A DNA stretch of 64,000 nt from Aequorivita vitellina (GCF_022008365.1 NZ_JAIRBA010000001.1:165215-229214); one strand, 5' to 3'. Shown: positions 7,933 through 17,285, counted from the stretch's first letter. The notes: generated by a model from the letters alone, not told the origin. Translations and numbers: made by a program.

Positions 7933-9414
7933 ATGAAAAAACCTTTACTCTTTTTTGCGTTTCTAATAACGTTCGTTTCATTTGCGCAGGATGGCAGTTT
8001 GGACCTTTCGTTTGGAGATGATGGGGTTGTAATTACGGATTTGCACGAAGGTTCAAATTTTTCAAGTGCTGTGATAGAGCAATTGGATGGAAAAGTAATT
8101 TCTGGGGGTTTTTCTTTTGTGAATTCAACTGAAGAAAATGCGCTTATTAGATATAATTTAGATGGTACAGTTGATACTTCCTTTGGGAATAATGGGGTAT
8201 TGATCACTCCAATTGTGGGAAATTTAGATTTAAAATTTCAGCAAGGTAATAAGCTTATTGTTAGTGGCTCTGTAGATCATTCAACAGGAAATATTTCCTT
8301 ATTTAGATATTTAAGTGATGGAACCCTTGACAATACTTTTGCTACAAATGGTGTTTTAGCTACTGATTTACCAAATGGGAATTTATATAAGATAAATCTA
8401 TTTGATGACGATAGTTTTTTATTGACAGGTTCTTACAATGCTAATAATATATTTTTTATAGTTTTTCAGAAATATCTCAACAATGGTACATTAGATACAA
8501 GTTTTGGAAATAATGGGAGAATTATTAATCAAATAGGATCTCCAGATTCTTTTATTGATGAAGTAAAGATACATTCTAATAGTATTTATGTTTTAGCCCC
8601 AAAGCAATCTTATAATGATTTTGTAATCAGTGTTTTGAAGTTTACTGAGGATTATATATTAGATGATAATTTCGGAACAAATGGCATTGCAACAACTAGT
8701 ATTGATATCATTCCAGGAAATTCTCAAAAAAGTATAGCTTTTGATTTATTTGATGATGGTAGTATTTATCTTGCTGGAGGGCATGGAAACTGTGATGATT
8801 TTTATATGGCATTTCATGCAAAATTAAAACCAGATGGAGAAAAGGACACTTCCTTTGGCAATTATGGTGTTCAGGTACTATCTTCAAATTACTATATGCC
8901 TGAACAGGTAATAATTCAAGAAAACAACCGCGTATTGATTGCGGGCAATGTTTCCGAGTGTTTTGAATGGAGTTTCGCTACAATTTCAAGATATTTCTCC
9001 GACGGATTTGAGGATGCTTCGTTTAACTTGCAGGATGACGGTCAAGAAGTATTCTTTGACGATATGCAAATATTGGCTGACGGCAAAATTATAATGGTTG
9101 GAACAACTCCTTGGTATAATGGGAATTTTGGTTCAGACTTTGCAATTGTTCGCTATAATAATAATACTCTTTCTATCTCTGAATTCGAAAACCAAAAAAC
9201 AACCATTTACCCAAATCCATCAAACGGAATTTTCACTATTGAACGCGAACTATTTTCTGAAAACACACCTTTCCAAATAACCGATATAACAGGAAAAATT
9301 ATTATTTTGGGTGAATTGACTGAAAAGCAAACACAGCTAAATCTTTCTTCGGCGCAAAGCGGGGTTTATTTTCTGAAAACTTCAAATAGTGTGTTTCGTT
9401 TAATGAAGAATTGA
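7933..9414 (+). CDS. Secreted delta-60 repeat propeller protein with T9SS tail (copy 1)
   Basis: A 493-residue protein. A signal peptide (MKKPLLFFAFLITFVSFAQ) is followed by seven delta-60 repeats, each carrying a variant of DGxLDxSFGxNG about every 57 residues; seven such units suggest a seven-bladed propeller. The last about 75 residues form a type A T9SS sorting domain beginning TIYPNPSNGIFTIE and ending with a short FRLMKN strand. It is therefore probably secreted through the outer membrane and attached or released there. The function is unknown. A paralogue follows 40 bases later with an almost identical tail. Confidence 0.85.
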   Translation: MKKPLLFFAFLITFVSFAQDGSLDLSFGDDGVVITDLHEGSNFSSAVIEQLDGKVISGGFSFVNSTEENALIRYNLDGTVDTSFGNNGVLITPIVGNLDLKFQQGNKLIVSGSVDHSTGNISLFRYLSDGTLDNTFATNGVLATDLPNGNLYKINLFDDDSFLLTGSYNANNIFFIVFQKYLNNGTLDTSFGNNGRIINQIGSPDSFIDEVKIHSNSIYVLAPKQSYNDFVISVLKFTEDYILDDNFGTNGIATTSIDIIPGNSQKSIAFDLFDDGSIYLAGGHGNCDDFYMAFHAKLKPDGEKDTSFGNYGVQVLSSNYYMPEQVIIQENNRVLIAGNVSECFEWSFATISRYFSDGFEDASFNLQDDGQEVFFDDMQILADGKIIMVGTTPWYNGNFGSDFAIVRYNNNTLSISEFENQKTTIYPNPSNGIFTIERELFSENTPFQITDITGKIIILGELTEKQTQLNLSSAQSGVYFLKTSNSVFRLMKN

Positions 9415-9454
9415 GTTGAAAAAATTTCTTAAGAAGCATTAAAACTTAAAAACT

Positions 9455-10927
9455 ATGAAAACACTTTTACTTTTTTTTATTGGAATAATTTCATCACTCA
9501 CCTATGCGCAGGATGGAACACTTGATACATCTTTTGGGAATAATGGCTTTGCAATTACCGATTTTTTTGGAAGGAGCGACAGAGGTACTTCCATAGCTGT
9601 TCAAGATAATGGAAGAATAATAATTTATGGTTTTGCAAGCCACTCCGGAGGCGGTTTTTCTTACGCACTTGCTGGACATCTGCCCGATGGCAGCTTGGAT
9701 CCTACTTTTGGAATAGGAGGATTGGTAACTACGCAAATTGGAGATTTTTACGAGGAATACTTTAATTCACTTCACATTCAGCCCGATCAAAAAATTATAA
9801 CCTCCACAACATTTTTTGAAAATGGAGAAGTAGGCTTTCTATTGGTTCGCTATTTACCAAATGGCACTTTAGATACATCTTTTGGCACGGACGGAATTGT
9901 AAAAACCAGTTATGCCGAAAACTATTTAAGCGGTACTGTGTTGCTTCCCGACGGGAAAATATTGGCAGGGGGAAGTTCAACAAATGGAGGCGACAATTCT
10001 ATTTTACTGGTAAAATATTTGCCCGATGGGTCACTGGATACCTCATTTGGCACAAATGGAAGTCTCTTTCATTTTATAAATAATGAATCCTTTAAAGTTT
10101 TTGGCATTAAGGTGCAAAGCGATGGTAAAATATTAGTGCCTTATAAAACCGAAGAGAATTTTGTAAAAAAATTCCAAATTGCCAGATTTTTACCTAATGG
10201 AGTTTTAGATACCGATTTTGGGGTAGTGGGTATTGTTGAAATAGAATCGTCAACTGAAGTATTTCATTCATCTATCACTATTCAAGACGATGGAAAAATA
10301 CTAATGTCGTTGAGAACACAACCTGGAACTTCAATAAAAAGATTCCTGCCTAGCGGTGAAATTGACACTTCATTTGGAAATAATGGAACGACAATAATTG
10401 ATGGCGATATGTTTACTGCTCTTAAAATTTTGGTACAGCCAGATGACGCCATCATTGTTTTTGGTATTACGTTTGGTTTTGAGCCTGATTTTAACAGAAC
10501 TTATAGATTTAATTCAGAGGGAATACTTGACACTACTTTTGGAGCTAACGGCTACACTGCGCTGGGTTTTGAAGGTGCCGATATTGCTTTTCAGCAGGAC
10601 GGAAAACTCGTAATTGGAGGCAATACATTTTTCTACAGTGGCAGCGAAAGCTTTGTTGTGGCACGACTTAATAATGGCTCATTAAGTGTTTCAGAATTTG
10701 AAAACGATAGCTTTAAAATTTACCCAAATCCATCAAATGGAATTTTTACTATTGAACGCGAATTGTTTTCTGAAAACACACCTTTCCAAATAACAGATAG
10801 TACAGGAAAAATTATTGTTTTGGGTGAATTGACTGAAAAGCAAACACAGCTGAATCTTTCTTCGGCACAAAGCGGGGTTTATTTTCTGAAAACTTCAAAT
10901 AGTGTGTTTCGTTTATTGAAGAATTAA
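9455..10927 (+). CDS. Secreted delta-60 repeat propeller protein with T9SS tail (copy 2)
   Basis: A 490-residue paralogue of the preceding gene. It has a signal peptide ending at TYAQ, seven DGxLDxSFG repeats (for example DGTLDTSFGNNG, DGSLDPTFGIGG, EGILDTTFGANG), and a T9SS type A domain from KIYPNPSNGIFTIE. The repeat bodies have clearly diverged from copy 1 while the last about 200 bases differ by only scattered, mostly silent changes. Both copies sit in one direction and may be co-transcribed. The role is unknown; surface or extracellular location is inferred from the sorting tail. Confidence 0.85.
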   Translation: MKTLLLFFIGIISSLTYAQDGTLDTSFGNNGFAITDFFGRSDRGTSIAVQDNGRIIIYGFASHSGGGFSYALAGHLPDGSLDPTFGIGGLVTTQIGDFYEEYFNSLHIQPDQKIITSTTFFENGEVGFLLVRYLPNGTLDTSFGTDGIVKTSYAENYLSGTVLLPDGKILAGGSSTNGGDNSILLVKYLPDGSLDTSFGTNGSLFHFINNESFKVFGIKVQSDGKILVPYKTEENFVKKFQIARFLPNGVLDTDFGVVGIVEIESSTEVFHSSITIQDDGKILMSLRTQPGTSIKRFLPSGEIDTSFGNNGTTIIDGDMFTALKILVQPDDAIIVFGITFGFEPDFNRTYRFNSEGILDTTFGANGYTALGFEGADIAFQQDGKLVIGGNTFFYSGSESFVVARLNNGSLSVSEFENDSFKIYPNPSNGIFTIERELFSENTPFQITDSTGKIIVLGELTEKQTQLNLSSAQSGVYFLKTSNSVFRLLKN

Positions 10928-11060
10928 ATATTCTATTTCATATTGATTCAGTTCAGTTTGACACATTTAGATGTTGAAATTTATTTTAATTTTGAAGCGG
11001 TGTTTTGGTATTTGCCATTGGCAATTCATATCTTCGGCAAAAATTATTTAAAAATCACCG

Positions 11061-11651
11061 ATGGCTCTAGTAATTCCACTTTCTCCAAACTACGATGCAG
11101 ACACCCAACAGTTAGCCAAGTTTTTTAATGAAACACTTGGTTTTTGTCCTAACAGCGTGCTTACTATGCAGCATCGACCGGCAATTAGCAAAGCGTTTAT
11201 AAACCTCAACAAAGCCGTAATGGCGAATGAAGGCCGCGTTACTTCAGCTTTAAAACGAATGATTGCTTGGGTGAGCAGTAATGCCACGGGTTGCCGCTAT
11301 TGCCAAGCACACGCCATTCGCGCTGCCGAACGTTACGGAGCCGAGCAGGAGCAACTTGATAATATTTGGGAATACAGAACCCATCCCGCTTTTTCGGAAG
11401 CGGAACGAGCTGCGTTAGACTTTTCTTTAGCCGCCAGTCAAGTGCCAAATGCCGTTGATGATGAAATTAAAGAACGACTTTACAAATACTGGAACGAAGG
11501 TGAAATTGTTGAAATGTTGGGAGTTATTTCACTTTTCGGCTATTTAAACCGTTGGAACGATTCAATGGGGACAACCATCGAAGATGGTGCAGTGGAAAGC
11601 GGCGAGCAGTATCTTGGTAAACACGGCTGGAATAAAGGAAAACACGAGTAA
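11061..11651 (+). CDS. AhpD-like / carboxymuconolactone decarboxylase family protein
   Basis: A 196-residue all-helical protein. The key motif GCRYCQAHAIRAAERYG near residue 77 gives the CxxC-xxH signature of AhpD-like peroxidase-related proteins; the two cysteines are the likely redox pair. ERAALDFSLAAS and VEMLGVISLFGYLNRWND fit the C-terminal helices of the same superfamily. It is probably a cytosolic thiol-dependent peroxidase or disulfide reductase; the substrate is not known. An imperfect -7 element (TATCTTCG) lies at 11029-11036. Confidence 0.78.
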   Translation: MALVIPLSPNYDADTQQLAKFFNETLGFCPNSVLTMQHRPAISKAFINLNKAVMANEGRVTSALKRMIAWVSSNATGCRYCQAHAIRAAERYGAEQEQLDNIWEYRTHPAFSEAERAALDFSLAASQVPNAVDDEIKERLYKYWNEGEIVEMLGVISLFGYLNRWNDSMGTTIEDGAVESGEQYLGKHGWNKGKHE

Positions 11652-11667
11652 TTTTTATTGGCAATTT

Positions 11668-12864
11668 TTAATACAGGAGTCCAAAAAGATGTAAAGGAAT
11701 AATGTTTAAGGCTCCAATTTCAATATCATCTTTTAATACATAAGCATTTTTAACGCCCTTAATTTGATGCGTGGTTTTATTTTTGCCTCCTATTTCTATA
11801 GTATATTTCCGGTTTACAATAAAATCACCTTTTTTGGCAAGATGAATTTCGTGAAGATGCTTTAATTGATTGGCAAAAAAAGTTTCACGCAGACTGCCTT
11901 GTTCTATTTGACTTTGTGCGAAGGCATAAATTAAATTAGTATTGTTGAGGTACAATTTTTCAGGTTTGGTGAATGCTCCGATACCTTTTGAAGGAGTGAA
12001 AAATTCGTGAATAAGTTCGGCTCGATCTAATATTTTGAGTGAATTCAACAGAAAATTCCTTGAAAAACCCAAGCGTTCACTAAGTTTTGAAACGTTGGGC
12101 GTAAATGGGGCACTTTGTGCAATAGCAACGAGCAGCTTTTTTATTTTCCGACTTTCCTGATACGGGATGTTTTCTACCGAACTTACATCAATCTCAAGCA
12201 TTAAATTAACAGTGTCTAAAAGTTTGGGATAGTAATTATCAACTCCTTCAAAGCTATAAGGATAACAACCGTATTTAAGATATTCTTTAAATTCAGCAAC
12301 TGGGAAATTAACTTGCTTTTTAAGCTTCAAAGCTACATCTTTTTGATTTTTCAGAATATATTCGAAATCGAAAAAAGGCACATCCAGATTGTGTTTTATA
12401 TTCAAATATTCTCTGAACGACATTTCCTTTAAAATATATTTTACTGCCCGCCTACTTAAATCAGATTCTCCTTTGTTTATTTCGAGAATGGAGGAAGATG
12501 TAAATACTACGTTTAATGTAGGTAATTGGTCGTAAATCAGCTTTAATTCCCGGGACCAATTTGGGTATTTATGTATTTCGTCCAAAAACAGATGCGTTCC
12601 ACCTTGCACTGCAAATTCCTCCGCCAAACCAATTAAGGTATGGTTCATAAAATATAGATTGTCTAAGGAAGTATACAAAGGCTTTTCCGCTTCGGAAAGA
12701 TGAAATTTTATACGTTGAAGTAATAAAGTGGTTTTGCCGGAACCTCTAGCGCCCTTTACACCAATAAGCCGCTGCGACCAATCAATTTGCGCCAACAAGT
12801 ACCGTTCTTTTTGGGTATTTAAAGCATCTAAAATACGTTCGCTGATTATGAAAAGCTCTTTCAT
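11668..12864 (-). CDS. AAA ATPase with C-terminal DUF4143-type domain
   Basis: A 398-residue protein. The N-terminal AAA_14 domain has Walker A GARGSGKTT near residue 39 and Walker B HLFLDEIHKY near residue 95. A winged-helix stretch (LSERLGFSRNFLLNSLKILDRAELI) precedes the C-terminal region expected to be of the DUF4143 nuclease-like type. Such single genes are widespread, often exchanged laterally, and their function is unsettled. I chose the ATG at 12864; the longer open frame starts at a TTG that overlaps the promoter at 12883-12890. Confidence 0.8.
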   Translation of the reverse strand: MKELFIISERILDALNTQKERYLLAQIDWSQRLIGVKGARGSGKTTLLLQRIKFHLSEAEKPLYTSLDNLYFMNHTLIGLAEEFAVQGGTHLFLDEIHKYPNWSRELKLIYDQLPTLNVVFTSSSILEINKGESDLSRRAVKYILKEMSFREYLNIKHNLDVPFFDFEYILKNQKDVALKLKKQVNFPVAEFKEYLKYGCYPYSFEGVDNYYPKLLDTVNLMLEIDVSSVENIPYQESRKIKKLLVAIAQSAPFTPNVSKLSERLGFSRNFLLNSLKILDRAELIHEFFTPSKGIGAFTKPEKLYLNNTNLIYAFAQSQIEQGSLRETFFANQLKHLHEIHLAKKGDFIVNRKYTIEIGGKNKTTHQIKGVKNAYVLKDDIEIGALNIIPLHLFGLLY

Positions 12865-12882
12865 TTTGTTTTTGGTGAAAAA

Positions 12883-12890
12883 CAAATATA
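12883..12890 (-). promoter_or_regulatory. -33/-7 promoter for the AAA ATPase gene
   Basis: On the minus strand TATATTTG is preceded, 17 bases upstream, by a TTTTTTG block, matching the Bacteroidota TTG-N17-TAnnTTTG layout. The element ends 18 bases before the chosen ATG. Confidence 0.6.
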
Positions 12891-12930
12891 ATAAATATTG
12901 TTTACGACAAAAAACAAAATAAACAAAAAG

Positions 12931-12948
12931 TGTTTTTTATAAAAAACA
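12931..12948. repeat. Perfect 18-bp AT palindrome (TGTTTTTTATAAAAAACA)
   Basis: The sequence is its own reverse complement. It lies 18 bases downstream of the rsmI stop and just upstream of the -33 region of the AAA ATPase promoter, so it may end the rsmI transcript or be an operator for the ATPase gene. Confidence 0.5.
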
Positions 12949-12965
12949 TTATGTAAAACGAAAAA

Positions 12966-13640
12966 TTATTTCTTCCCAGCAACCACAACAACAATCTCCC
13001 CCTTCGGCGGCTTGTTTTCAAAATGGTTTAAAACCTCTTCGGCAGTGCCGCGGACGGTTTCTTCGTGTAGTTTTGTGAGTTCGCGCGAAACGGAAACTCG
13101 TCTTTCTGCGCCAAAATATTCCACAAACTGTGCAAGTGTTTTTAGTAACTTGTGGGGTGATTCGTAAAAAATAATGGTTCGCGTTTCTTCGGCTAAAAGT
13201 TCGAGGCGTGTTTGTCGTCCCTTTTTTACAGGAAGAAAGCCTTCAAAAACAAACTTATCATTCGGGAAACCGCTGTTTACAAGTGCTGGAACAAAGGCGG
13301 TGGCGCCGGGAAGGCAGTCTACTTCAATGCCTGATTCAACGCAAGCGCGGGTTAATAAAAATCCGGGATCGCTGATGGCTGGGGTTCCGGCATCGCTAAT
13401 TAGCGCAATATTTTCACCGTTTTCAATTCGTTTTACAATGCCTTCCACTGTTTTATGCTCGTTATGCATGTGGTGGGAGTGCATTTGGGTGCCAATTTCA
13501 AAATGCTTCAAAAGTTTTCCGCTGTTGCGGGTGTCTTCGGCAAGAATTAAATCTACTTCTTTTAGCACGTCAACCGCGCGAAAAGTCATGTCTTTTAAAT
13601 TGCCGATTGGTGTTGGTATCAAGTAGAGTTTTCCTGCCAT
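12966..13640 (-). CDS. rsmI: 16S rRNA (cytidine(1402)-2'-O)-methyltransferase RsmI
   Basis: A 224-residue tetrapyrrole-methylase-fold enzyme. Visible motifs are YLIPTPIGNLKDMTFRAVDVL at the N-terminus, AEDTRNSGKLL, ISDAGTPAISDPG near residue 80 (the SAM-binding loop), CLPGATAFVPALVNSG, and FYESPHKL. It 2'-O-methylates C1402 of 16S rRNA in the decoding centre. The length is that of the short RsmI form. It is four bases downstream of a DoxX-like gene in the same direction, so probably co-transcribed. Confidence 0.93.
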   Translation of the reverse strand: MAGKLYLIPTPIGNLKDMTFRAVDVLKEVDLILAEDTRNSGKLLKHFEIGTQMHSHHMHNEHKTVEGIVKRIENGENIALISDAGTPAISDPGFLLTRACVESGIEVDCLPGATAFVPALVNSGFPNDKFVFEGFLPVKKGRQTRLELLAEETRTIIFYESPHKLLKTLAQFVEYFGAERRVSVSRELTKLHEETVRGTAEEVLNHFENKPPKGEIVVVVAGKK

Positions 13641-13643
13641 AGC

Positions 13644-14000
13644 TTATGGGCGTACCGTTTTTCCGAAGAAATAAGATAACAATAAAAATAAAATTCCTAA
13701 CAGCGGAAGCGTGAGTCCGGGGTCGCCAATTCTATAGAGTGCGAAACAGGCCAAAACCAAATCAAAAAACAATCCTGCGTATGCCCATTCCATTACCCAT
13801 TTTGGCTTTCGCAAAACAATAAATACAATTGCAAAAATTTTTGCTATGGCCATTGGTATCACCAAATATCCTGGATATTGATAATCTTGATAGGTGCCTT
13901 CAATTACTGCTGTATCTGTTAAATATGTGAAAGCAGAGTACAGAAATAACACGCTGAGTAGGCCTGTGGCTATCCAGTAAATGGTTTTTTGGGCTGACAT
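13644..14000 (-). CDS. DoxX-like membrane protein
   Basis: A 118-residue protein with four hydrophobic helices. The N-terminal YWIATGLLSVLFLYSAFTYL and the middle YPGYLVIPMAIAKIFAIVFI with a charged RKPKWVMEWAYAG loop match the DoxX_2 group. The function in the inner membrane is not known. It ends three bases before rsmI starts and begins twelve bases after a hypothetical gene, forming a three-gene minus-strand unit. Confidence 0.75.
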   Translation of the reverse strand: MSAQKTIYWIATGLLSVLFLYSAFTYLTDTAVIEGTYQDYQYPGYLVIPMAIAKIFAIVFIVLRKPKWVMEWAYAGLFFDLVLACFALYRIGDPGLTLPLLGILFLLLSYFFGKTVRP

Positions 14001-14011
14001 AAATTATGGAT

Positions 14012-14824
14012 TTAGTTGAAACTCTTTTCAACAATATTCATAAAACGATCTGAATATTCCTCCTTATTTAACCAAAAATTATAATCTGGTTTTACATTTT
14101 TCTTGATAAAGTTTTGAGCTTCTTCAAAACTTTCCATTGTATTTATTTGCGAAAGAACGCGGGTGTAATCTTCGGCGTGGCCATCAAACAAGTGTTTTGT
14201 AAAAGCCAAACGATCGTTAAGCCCAATGTTTAATCCTTTGTTTATTGTTTCATTTAACGATTTTGGGCGCGATTCGGTTAGGGTTTTACTGGCTTTTTCT
14301 CCTTCGGTAGATTTTGGGAAAAGCGCAGAATCTTTTCGTTCAAATTCTGGCATCTGTTGATAGTTTGATGCAAATTCTTCCAAATCGTTTTTCACTTGTT
14401 TTGTTGAAGGCTTTTCTATTGAAATGACTGGTGCTGCTTCAGTGCTTTTTGGCAACATTCGATCGAGTAATTCATCAATTCGTTCGCTTTCTTCGGGCAT
14501 TTGCGCAACAATGTCTTTTATTTTTTCCATTAAAGGTTCAATAAGATCTTCTTTGTGTTCGGGTTGTGGCACGGGTTCGGGCTCGGTAAACCAGTTTTCT
14601 TCGCGGAAACTTTTAGAATCTAAAGACTCAATTGTAGAATCGTCGGCCGTATCTTCTAACTGATTTTCAAGAAATTCAAGCACGGCTAATCTTTCATACA
14701 AATCGCCTACTAACCTTTTTACGTAAGCGGTTTTAAACCTTTTTTTCTGCCCGTTGGTGGGCGCTGCTTCTTCAATTAGTTGCTTAGCGAGCTCTGTTAC
14801 TTGCGCGCGGACTTTCTTCTTCAT
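14012..14824 (-). CDS. Conserved hypothetical protein, 270 residues
   Basis: A soluble, highly charged, largely helical protein beginning MKKKVRAQVTELAKQLIEEA. The middle (residues about 75-185) is rich in Glu, Pro, Ser and Lys and looks disordered. The C-terminal about 75 residues (LNETINKGLNIGLNDRLAFTKHLFDGHAEDYTRVL) look folded and are probably the conserved part. No catalytic motif, signal peptide or membrane segment is visible. It is divergent from thymidine kinase and heads the rsmI unit. Confidence 0.65.
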   Translation of the reverse strand: MKKKVRAQVTELAKQLIEEAAPTNGQKKRFKTAYVKRLVGDLYERLAVLEFLENQLEDTADDSTIESLDSKSFREENWFTEPEPVPQPEHKEDLIEPLMEKIKDIVAQMPEESERIDELLDRMLPKSTEAAPVISIEKPSTKQVKNDLEEFASNYQQMPEFERKDSALFPKSTEGEKASKTLTESRPKSLNETINKGLNIGLNDRLAFTKHLFDGHAEDYTRVLSQINTMESFEEAQNFIKKNVKPDYNFWLNKEEYSDRFMNIVEKSFN

Positions 14825-14958
14825 ATCTTTTTAAATTAAACGGATTTTCTATTTTGTTTTTATAAATTTACGCATCCTATATGTAAACGTCAACTATTTT
14901 TGTTTCTTGTTTAAAACCAATATTTTAGACAGTTTTCGAGCAATCTTAAAGTTGCATC

Positions 14959-14966
14959 TACTTTTG
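14959..14966 (+). promoter_or_regulatory. Probable -7 element for tdk-alr
   Basis: TACTTTTG fits TAnnTTTG and lies about 40 bases before the tdk ATG. A second match, TATTTTTG, lies at 14895-14902. Neither has a clear -33 TTG. Confidence 0.4.
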
Positions 14967-15005
14967 AAAATAGATTAGGGCTCATGTTTCGCGTAAAATT
15001 AAACT

Positions 15006-15683
15006 ATGTTTCTTGAAAATACCGTAAATCAGAAAGAACAATTTGGATGGATTGAAGTAATCTGCGGTTCCATGTTTTCAGGAAAAACTGAAGAACTCAT
15101 CCGCAGGTTAAAACGCGCCCAATTTGCGCGTCAAAAAGTTGAGATTTTTACCCCTTCGTTAGATACGCGCTACGCCGAGGATGCAGTAACCAGTCACGAT
15201 AGTAATCAAATTCGCTCAACGCCTGTTCCTGCAGCGGCAAATATTCCAATCTTGGCAGATAATTGCGAAGTGGTTGGGATTGACGAAGCCCAATTTTTTG
15301 ATGACGAAATTGTAAAGGTGTGCAACGACCTCGCCAACCGGGGCGTTCGGGTTATAGTTGCAGGACTCGACATGGATTATAAAGGAAACCCGTTTGGCCC
15401 AATGCCGGCTTTAATGGCAACTGCCGAATATGTTACCAAAGTACACGCCGTTTGCACGCGCACCGGAAATCTCGCCCATTACAGTTATCGAAAAGCGAAA
15501 AGCGAAGCCTTGGTTTTGCTCGGCGAAACTGAAGAATACGAACCGTTGAGCAGGGCTGCATATTATAAAGTACAACTTCGGGACAAGGTGGTAAAATTGG
15601 ATGTGAAAGATGCCGAAGAAATAAACAATAAAAACACAACACACCAAGACGAAGAGGTCAAAAAAACTGGAAAACAAGCTTGA
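15006..15683 (+). CDS. tdk: Thymidine kinase
   Basis: A 225-residue type II thymidine kinase. The P-loop GSMFSGKT is at residues 21-28, the Walker B-like [11 protein letters not shown] is near residue 95, and the thymidine-binding lasso region is [13 protein letters not shown]...[19 protein letters not shown]. It phosphorylates thymidine with ATP in the salvage pathway. In well-studied members four Cys/His residues bind zinc in the lasso; here CTRTG replaces CxxCG and LSRAAY replaces LCRxHY, so the zinc site looks lost. The C-terminal 25 residues are polar. The alr start follows one base after the stop. Confidence 0.93.
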   Translation: MFLENTVNQKEQFGWIEVICGSMFSGKTEELIRRLKRAQFARQKVEIFTPSLDTRYAEDAVTSHDSNQIRSTPVPAAANIPILADNCEVVGIDEAQFFDDEIVKVCNDLANRGVRVIVAGLDMDYKGNPFGPMPALMATAEYVTKVHAVCTRTGNLAHYSYRKAKSEALVLLGETEEYEPLSRAAYYKVQLRDKVVKLDVKDAEEINNKNTTHQDEEVKKTGKQA

Positions 15684-15684
15684 T

Positions 15685-16794
15685 ATGCCCAAAGCCCATG
15701 AAACCTTATTAGAGATCGACCTAAACGCGCTCGACAATAATTATAAATACATTACTTCAAAAATTACTCCCACAACTCAAATGCTTGCTGTAGTAAAGGC
15801 TTTTGCTTACGGAAGCGATGCAGTAATTGTTGCAAGAGAACTTGTAACATTGGGTGTAAATTATTTTGCAGTTGCTTATACTAAAGAGGGTGAAACACTT
15901 AGAAATGCCGCAATAGATACGCCAATATTGGTATTACATCCACTACCGGTAGATTTTGAATCTATAGTTAACCGTTGTTTGGAACCGAGCATTTATTCGC
16001 GTAAAACTTTGAGTGAATTTATCGCTTTCGCGGAAGCAAACAATCAAACCAATTATCCAATTCACTTAAAATTCAATACAGGTTTAAATCGATTGGGATT
16101 TAATGAAAGTGATATTTTATGGATTGTAAAAACCCTATCAAAAACAAAAAGTGTAAAAGTGAAATCGGCTTTTTCGCATTTGGCGGCAAGTGAAGATTTA
16201 AAATTAAAGGAATTTACGATTGGGCAGATTGGCGTATTTCGAAAGATTTCTGAAAAATTAATCGCACAACTGGGTTACAAACCGTTGCTTCACTGCGCAA
16301 ACACTTCGGGAATTATAAATTATCCCGAGGCGCATTTTAATATGGTTCGTTCCGGAATTGGGCTTTACGGTTATGGAAATGATTCCGAAGTAAACAAATA
16401 TTTAAAACCCGTAGCAACTTTAAAAACGGTTATTTCGCAAATTCACGAAGTGCAAAAAAATCAAAGCGTTGGCTACAATCGCGGGTTTATTGCTGAAAAA
16501 ACCACTAAATCTGCAACGCTTCCCATTGGCCACGCAGACGGTATTCCGCGTTCGTACGGTAACGAAAATGGTTGGGTAACCATTGCTGGTAAAAAAGCTC
16601 CAATTTTAGGAAATGTTTGTATGGATATGATAATGGTTGATGTTACAAATATTGAATGTGAAGAAGGCGATGAAGTAATTGTTTTTGGTCCATCTGCCAC
16701 TGCTGAAGAGTTAGCTGCCGCTGTTAATTCAATTTCGTATGAATTGATTACTGCAATTTCACAACGAGTAAAACGGGTTATTTGTAGGAAATGA
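15685..16794 (+). CDS. alr: Alanine racemase
   Basis: A 369-residue fold-type III PLP enzyme. K38 in AVVKAFAYG is the PLP lysine. The C-terminal catalytic tyrosine lies in VGYNRGF near residue 263, followed by GHADGIPRSYG and VCMDMIMVDVT. It interconverts L- and D-alanine for peptidoglycan. It is a stand-alone racemase, not fused to MurF as in some Bacteroidota. It starts one base after tdk ends. Confidence 0.93.
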   Translation: MPKAHETLLEIDLNALDNNYKYITSKITPTTQMLAVVKAFAYGSDAVIVARELVTLGVNYFAVAYTKEGETLRNAAIDTPILVLHPLPVDFESIVNRCLEPSIYSRKTLSEFIAFAEANNQTNYPIHLKFNTGLNRLGFNESDILWIVKTLSKTKSVKVKSAFSHLAASEDLKLKEFTIGQIGVFRKISEKLIAQLGYKPLLHCANTSGIINYPEAHFNMVRSGIGLYGYGNDSEVNKYLKPVATLKTVISQIHEVQKNQSVGYNRGFIAEKTTKSATLPIGHADGIPRSYGNENGWVTIAGKKAPILGNVCMDMIMVDVTNIECEEGDEVIVFGPSATAEELAAAVNSISYELITAISQRVKRVICRK

Positions 16795-16874
16795 TTTCTT
16801 TAGCCAAGGATTATTACAATTTTTGAATAGTTTTTAATTAAATTAGCAATTATTAACCATTTAAACCATCAATT

Positions 16875-17285
16875 ATGTTAAAAGAATTTAGAGATTTTAT
16901 TATGACCGGCAATGTGGTAGACCTTGCCGTTGCGGTAATTTTGGCGAGCGCTGTAGGGCTTGTTGTTACAGGGTTTACAAATGATATGATAATGCCAATT
17001 GTGGGTCATTTTACAGGCGGCGTAGATTTTGCCGATCTTAAATATGTATTAGATCCTGCAGTTCTTGGGCCAGACGGCGAGGTGGTAGAACCAGAGAATG
17101 CGGTTATGTGGGGTAGATGGGTAAATTCCATCATTAACTTAATTATCGTTGGATTTGTGTTGTTTTTAATTGTTAAGGCCTACGCAAAAGTGCGCAAGAA
17201 AAAAGAAGCAGCTCCAGCACCAGATCCGGGACCCTCTGAAAAAGATATCCTTATGGAAATCCGTGATGAGCTTAGAAAAAAATAA
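16875..17285 (+). CDS. mscL: Large-conductance mechanosensitive channel MscL
   Basis: A 136-residue protein. The N-terminal EFRDFIMTGNVVDLAVAVILASAVGLVVTGF is the MscL amphipathic helix and pore-lining first membrane helix. The second membrane helix is around residues 75-98 (SIINLIIVGFVLFLIVKAY), with a C-terminal charged bundle ILMEIRDELRKK. It opens under membrane tension to release solutes during osmotic downshock. The periplasmic loop (about residues 45-72) is acidic. A clear terminator follows. Confidence 0.95.
   Translation: MLKEFRDFIMTGNVVDLAVAVILASAVGLVVTGFTNDMIMPIVGHFTGGVDFADLKYVLDPAVLGPDGEVVEPENAVMWGRWVNSIINLIIVGFVLFLIVKAYAKVRKKKEAAPAPDPGPSEKDILMEIRDELRKK

Noticed and set aside
10943..11128. 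Short plus-strand frame before the AhpD-like gene
   Set aside because: It overlaps the start of a well-supported gene in another frame and has no recognisable features.
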